This document shows, in pieces, positions 6,934 through 9,959 of a stretch of 9,959 nt of DNA. The DNA is from an uncultured Thiotrichaceae bacterium (GTDB lineage: Bacteria > Pseudomonadota > Gammaproteobacteria > Thiotrichales > Thiotrichaceae). Where the stretch lies: positions 1 through 9,959 of the forward strand of contig CACVAV010000044.1 of NCBI GenBank assembly GCA_902727945.1, in the 5' to 3' direction. The stretch's first letter is position 1; every line of letters starts with the position of its first letter. The position numbers and the translations under genes were made by a program. Under the pieces are notes generated by a model. That model did not search any database. It saw only the letters and a list, made by a program, of their open reading frames with translations, and was not told the origin of the DNA.

Positions 6934-8287
6934 AGCCAAGACACAATATCATTGCACCGCCTGTGGCAGCCTGCATAACAAATGGAACGGACAGTGCTCG
7001 GACTGTGAAGAATGGAATACACTGGAAGAAAGCGTCAGCCTGCCTGCGGCAGCAAAAAAGAATCCCCGGTTCAGCGGGTACACGGGTGATAGAGCCACCA
7101 TTCAATCACTAGCTGACGTTCAAACCAAAGAAGATCCCCGCATACCCACGTCATTACCTGAACTTGATCGTGTGCTAGGTGGTGGCTTGGTGGCTGGCTC
7201 AGTGGTGTTGATCGGGGGTGATCCGGGCATCGGGAAATCCACCATCCTGCTGCAAACATTATGTGAACTTCAAAACAACAGCAGCTTGTATGTGACAGGT
7301 GAAGAATCTGTGCAGCAGATCGGCATGCGTGCCAAACGTTTGGCCTTACCGGCACAACATTTGCGACTACTAACCGAAACCTGTGTCGAAACCATCCTGA
7401 AACTGGCACAAAGTGAACAACCGCAACTCATGGTCGTTGACTCCATCCAAACCTTATTCACCGAGCACTTACAATCTGCTCCCGGCTCAGTCAGTCAAAT
7501 TCGCGAATCTGCTGCACAATTGGTGCGCTTTGCGAAACAAACCCAAACTATTATCTTCATTGTCGGCCATGTCACAAAAGAAGGCACACTTGCCGGGCCG
7601 CGCGTGCTGGAACACATGGTTGACACCGTCCTGTATTTTGAGGGTGATCCCGGTGGGCGCTATCGTATTTTGCGTGCCGTAAAAAATCGTTTTGGGGCGG
7701 TTAACGAGCTGGGTGTATTTGCTATGACCGAACAAGGATTAAAGGGCGTGAGCAATCCGTCCGCCATATTCCTTTCCCGTCATGAGGAACCTGTACCCGG
7801 CAGCGCCATTATGGTCACCCGCGAAGGTACACGCCCATTGCTGGTGGAAGTTCAGGCTTTAGTTGATAGCAGTCATGGCGGACATTCACGCAGAGTGGCT
7901 CTGGGGCTGGAGCAAAATCGCTTAGCCATGCTACTCGCTGTACTGCATCGTCATGGTGATATTGCCATGTTTGATCAAGATGTCTTTATAAACATCGTGG
8001 GTGGTGTTAAAATATCTGAAACGGCCGTAGATTTGCCTTTACTGATTGCTGCTTTATCCAGCTTTCGTAATCGTCCGCTCCCCACCAATGTAGTTATTTT
8101 TGGCGAAGTCGGACTGGCGGGTGAGATACGTCCTGTTCCGAATGGTGAAGAAAGATTACGTGAAGCTGCTAAACACGGTTTTAAGCGTGCAATTATTCCC
8201 AAAGCCAATAAGCCACACCAAAAAATTAAAGGCATCGAAGTTGTTCTTGCTGCCCGATTAGGTGATGCAATTGACGCTTTGATGTGA
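6926..8287 (+). CDS. radA: DNA repair protein RadA (Sms)
   Basis: RadA is a RecA-related hexameric ATPase that promotes branch migration and processing of recombination intermediates in the cytoplasm. The 453-residue product has every family mark. A four-Cys zinc finger lies at the N-terminus (CTAC 10-13, CSDC 24-27). Walker A is GDPGIGKST (98-106) and Walker B is LMVVDS (168-173). The RadA-specific KNRFG is at 253-257, and a Lon-like C-terminal domain spans about 275-453 (GGVKISE, GEVGLAGEIRPV). E. coli RadA is 460 residues. The ATG lies inside the last codons of corB (8-base overlap), with AGGAC about 11 bases upstream. It is therefore probably the last gene of the ypjD-corB-radA operon, an arrangement different from the serB-radA linkage of E. 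coli. No obvious intrinsic terminator follows. Confidence 0.98.
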   Translation: MSKAKTQYHCTACGSLHNKWNGQCSDCEEWNTLEESVSLPAAAKKNPRFSGYTGDRATIQSLADVQTKEDPRIPTSLPELDRVLGGGLVAGSVVLIGGDPGIGKSTILLQTLCELQNNSSLYVTGEESVQQIGMRAKRLALPAQHLRLLTETCVETILKLAQSEQPQLMVVDSIQTLFTEHLQSAPGSVSQIRESAAQLVRFAKQTQTIIFIVGHVTKEGTLAGPRVLEHMVDTVLYFEGDPGGRYRILRAVKNRFGAVNELGVFAMTEQGLKGVSNPSAIFLSRHEEPVPGSAIMVTREGTRPLLVEVQALVDSSHGGHSRRVALGLEQNRLAMLLAVLHRHGDIAMFDQDVFINIVGGVKISETAVDLPLLIAALSSFRNRPLPTNVVIFGEVGLAGEIRPVPNGEERLREAAKHGFKRAIIPKANKPHQKIKGIEVVLAARLGDAIDALM

Positions 8288-8311
8288 ATTCACAACACAC
8301 TTGTCGTATAC

Positions 8312-8338
8312 TTGTTGACTCAACACCACATATATAAT
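8312..8338 (+). promoter_or_regulatory. Candidate promoter of the DEAD-box-like gene
   Basis: A consensus -10, TATAAT (8333-8338), has TTGTTG (8312-8317) as the nearest -35, with a short 15-base spacer; ACTTGT gives 17 bases but matches less well. The -35 lies in an 11-bp palindrome, GTTGACTCAAC (8314-8324), a possible operator. Transcription would start near 8345, leaving a leader of about 150 bases before the TTG start at 8493. The rest of 8288-8492 shows no other gene. Confidence 0.5.
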
Positions 8339-8368
8339 ACTTTTACCGAAGTCTTGGGCATCATTTTA

Positions 8369-8457
8369 TTCATAAATTTTCAGAAAGAATCTGCCCCAAA
8401 AAAAGCTTCGCTATCGAATCCCGTTTTCAATGTTCATTCTAGAAAATGATTTATGAA
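8369..8457 (+). repeat. Inverted repeat in the leader of the DEAD-box-like gene
   Basis: A 9-bp perfect inverted repeat, TTCATAAAT (8369-8377) with ATTTATGAA (8449-8457), encloses 71 bases in the untranslated leader. A smaller TTCG/CGAA hairpin lies inside (around 8407-8418). The arms are AT-rich, so any stem would be weak. It may be a regulatory RNA fold or chance. Confidence 0.35.
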
Positions 8458-8479
8458 CTACTTACCTGCATACTCGGTC

Positions 8480-8485
8480 AGGGAG
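8480..8485 (+). promoter_or_regulatory. Ribosome binding site deciding a TTG start
   Basis: AGGGAG lies seven bases before TTG 8493. No in-frame ATG lies between it and the conserved F-x-x-LGL segment, so this site supports translation starting at TTG. Confidence 0.8.
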
Positions 8486-8492
8486 TTTACTA

Positions 8493-9947
8493 TTGTCTTT
8501 TGTTAATTTAGGCTTACAAGAAAGTTTTGCCGCTACTATCGCGGATGCTGGCTATGAGAACCCAACCGAATTACAGGAACAGCTCATTCCTCTGATGACT
8601 CAGCGGAAAAGCGTCATTGTCTGGAGCCAGTCGGCTGCGGGCAAGACCGGTGCATTCCTGATTCCTGCCATTGATCACATCCTTGATAATCCCTTGGAAG
8701 AACACCATGGCTCACGTATTCTGGTGCTGACCTCAAGGCGTGACCGGGTTAATCAGATTACCTATACGGTTAAACGCCTGCTGGATGAAGAGCAACAGAT
8801 TCGCACCGGTTTTATTGTCAGTGGACGCCCTTATCAGCCACAAATGCGTTTATTGCGTCGTCCGCTTGATTTAATGATCGCCACACCGGGACGCCTCAAT
8901 GACCTGGTCGATAATAATAAAGCTGACTTTTCAAAAATTGAATTACTCATTATTGATGATTTAACAGCAATCTATAAAAAAGGCTTGTCCGAGCTAATTG
9001 ACAAAGTTATTGCTCAAAAACCTGTGGATACACCTGTTGTTGCATTTGTGCGCCCGGATGATGAAGTCACGCCGTACATTCGGAATTTATTGACCGATGC
9101 TGAAGAAGTTACGATTGAAGATGAAAAAAGTCTTTTATTGCAACTGCCTCAGGTTGTACATAAGTCCGATGATTTTACACATAAACTGGCTCTGCTCGAT
9201 CACACACTCGGCGCACTGCAGGGCAAACCCACCATTATTTTCACTAACTCATCTAAAACAGCAAAAACACTCGCGGATCATCTGGCTACTCATGGCCACA
9301 ATGCAGACTCCACACACTTACTGGACTCGGAAGAACGCAATCTTGAGGCCTGCACGATCCTGATTGCGCCTGATGAAGAAGGCTTTGTTCCTGAAATGAG
9401 CCATGATGTACCTATCATCCATTTTGAAGTTCCGGAGAAAGCAGAAACTTATATTAACAGAGTGCAACAGCTGCTCAATCCGGAAAAACATAACGAAGCA
9501 ATCACTTTATTAGCTACCCACGCTGAGCATGACAACCTGAAAAAACTGGAAGAGTTCCTGGGTGAAAAACTGGAAAGCCGGAATATTACCGGACTGGAAC
9601 CCAAACAAAATTCACGTACTAAAAAGGCAAACGATAAATCCGAAGGACGCAAGCCACAACAGCGCAAACCTGGCGGAGCACAAGCCAATCGTGGAAAAAA
9701 ACCCAGTGGCTCTGCCGCCGGTGATAAGCAACAACGTGCACGCAAAGGGCCGTATGGCCGCACTAATAACACCCAACGTAAGAGTAGCGGCAGCCGCTCA
9801 ACCACCCCCGGACAGGCCGGTGGTAACTATGAAATTGGAGGCTGGGAAAGTAAGGACAATCATGGCTATGCAGCACAAAAGCCTGATACCGAAAAGAAAG
9901 TAGTCATTCGTTACAAAGAAAAGAAGCGCCGTACCTTAGTCAAATAA
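8493..9947 (+). CDS. Degenerate DEAD-box (RhlE-like) pseudo-helicase with basic tail
   Basis: This 484-residue protein has the layout of a RhlE-type DEAD-box RNA helicase. MSFVNLGL at the N-terminus (RhlE starts MSF-x-x-LGL) and the Q motif GYENPTELQ (20-28) are kept. Motif I is SQSAAGKT (45-52), retaining GKT. TPGR of motif Ib (131-134) is intact. Other motifs are eroded. Motif Ia reads TSRRDR instead of PTRELA. Motif II is DDLT (155-158) instead of DEAD. Motif III is VRP (186-188) instead of SAT. Motif V reads APDEEGF (302-308), and motif VI reads NRVQQLLN (322-329) instead of HRIGRTGR, losing the later arginines. The segment between motifs IV and V is shortened. Residues ~365-484 form a basic, Gly/Ser/Gln-rich tail ending KEKKRRTLVK, typical of RNA-binding extensions. 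ATP might bind, but hydrolysis and unwinding should be weak or absent, so an RNA-binding or adaptor role is inferred. The open frame and good TTG start argue against a pseudogene. Confidence 0.88.
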   Translation: MSFVNLGLQESFAATIADAGYENPTELQEQLIPLMTQRKSVIVWSQSAAGKTGAFLIPAIDHILDNPLEEHHGSRILVLTSRRDRVNQITYTVKRLLDEEQQIRTGFIVSGRPYQPQMRLLRRPLDLMIATPGRLNDLVDNNKADFSKIELLIIDDLTAIYKKGLSELIDKVIAQKPVDTPVVAFVRPDDEVTPYIRNLLTDAEEVTIEDEKSLLLQLPQVVHKSDDFTHKLALLDHTLGALQGKPTIIFTNSSKTAKTLADHLATHGHNADSTHLLDSEERNLEACTILIAPDEEGFVPEMSHDVPIIHFEVPEKAETYINRVQQLLNPEKHNEAITLLATHAEHDNLKKLEEFLGEKLESRNITGLEPKQNSRTKKANDKSEGRKPQQRKPGGAQANRGKKPSGSAAGDKQQRARKGPYGRTNNTQRKSSGSRSTTPGQAGGNYEIGGWESKDNHGYAAQKPDTEKKVVIRYKEKKRRTLVK

Positions 9948-9959
9948 GCGAAAGTTACT

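Noticed and set aside
8493..9947. The degenerate helicase gene as a pseudogene
   Set aside because: There is no frameshift or internal stop over 484 codons, a good ribosome binding site precedes the start, and the tail remains compositionally typical.

Overview
The window looks like a chromosomal segment of a gammaproteobacterium with moderate GC. The main reason is the divergent ffh / ypjD–corB cluster: the order matches that of enteric genomes, and the YpjD, CorB and RadA proteins read as clear gammaproteobacterial family members. The genus cannot be fixed from sequence alone; a Methylophaga- or Piscirickettsiaceae-like organism is only a guess. There are no rRNA, tRNA, CRISPR or insertion sequences.

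Left part (1-3371, all genes on the minus strand): two paralogous lipoproteins (77-838 and 2419-3069) flank a secreted 413-residue protein (971-2212). The lipoproteins carry a distinctive His/Cys-rich module, three copies in one and two in the other. The modules are joined by Pro/Arg-rich linkers built from short in-frame DNA tandem repeats. Each lipoprotein gene ends at a strong intrinsic terminator, and the two share a similar sequence just before the start codon. The protein between them has a Cys...His pattern that suggests a papain/NlpC-like fold. I recognise none of the three as a named gene; a periplasmic or outer-membrane metal- or stress-related role is inference only. This is the accessory and most novel part of the window.

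Middle part (3372-8287): ffh (signal recognition particle GTPase) is on the minus strand. Across a roughly 90-bp divergent promoter region lie ypjD (CcsA-like membrane protein), corB (CNNM/CBS-domain membrane protein) and radA (recombination ATPase) on the plus strand. ypjD-corB and corB-radA overlap by a few bases, so these three are almost certainly one translationally coupled operon.

Right part (8288-9959): after a 205-bp gap with a likely promoter and a long leader comes a 484-residue protein with the layout of a RhlE-type DEAD-box RNA helicase and a basic tail. Its helicase motifs are eroded: DEAD reads DDLT, SAT reads VRP, and the motif VI arginines are mostly gone. The reading frame is fully open and starts at TTG behind a good ribosome binding site, so it looks like a maintained pseudo-helicase rather than a decayed gene.
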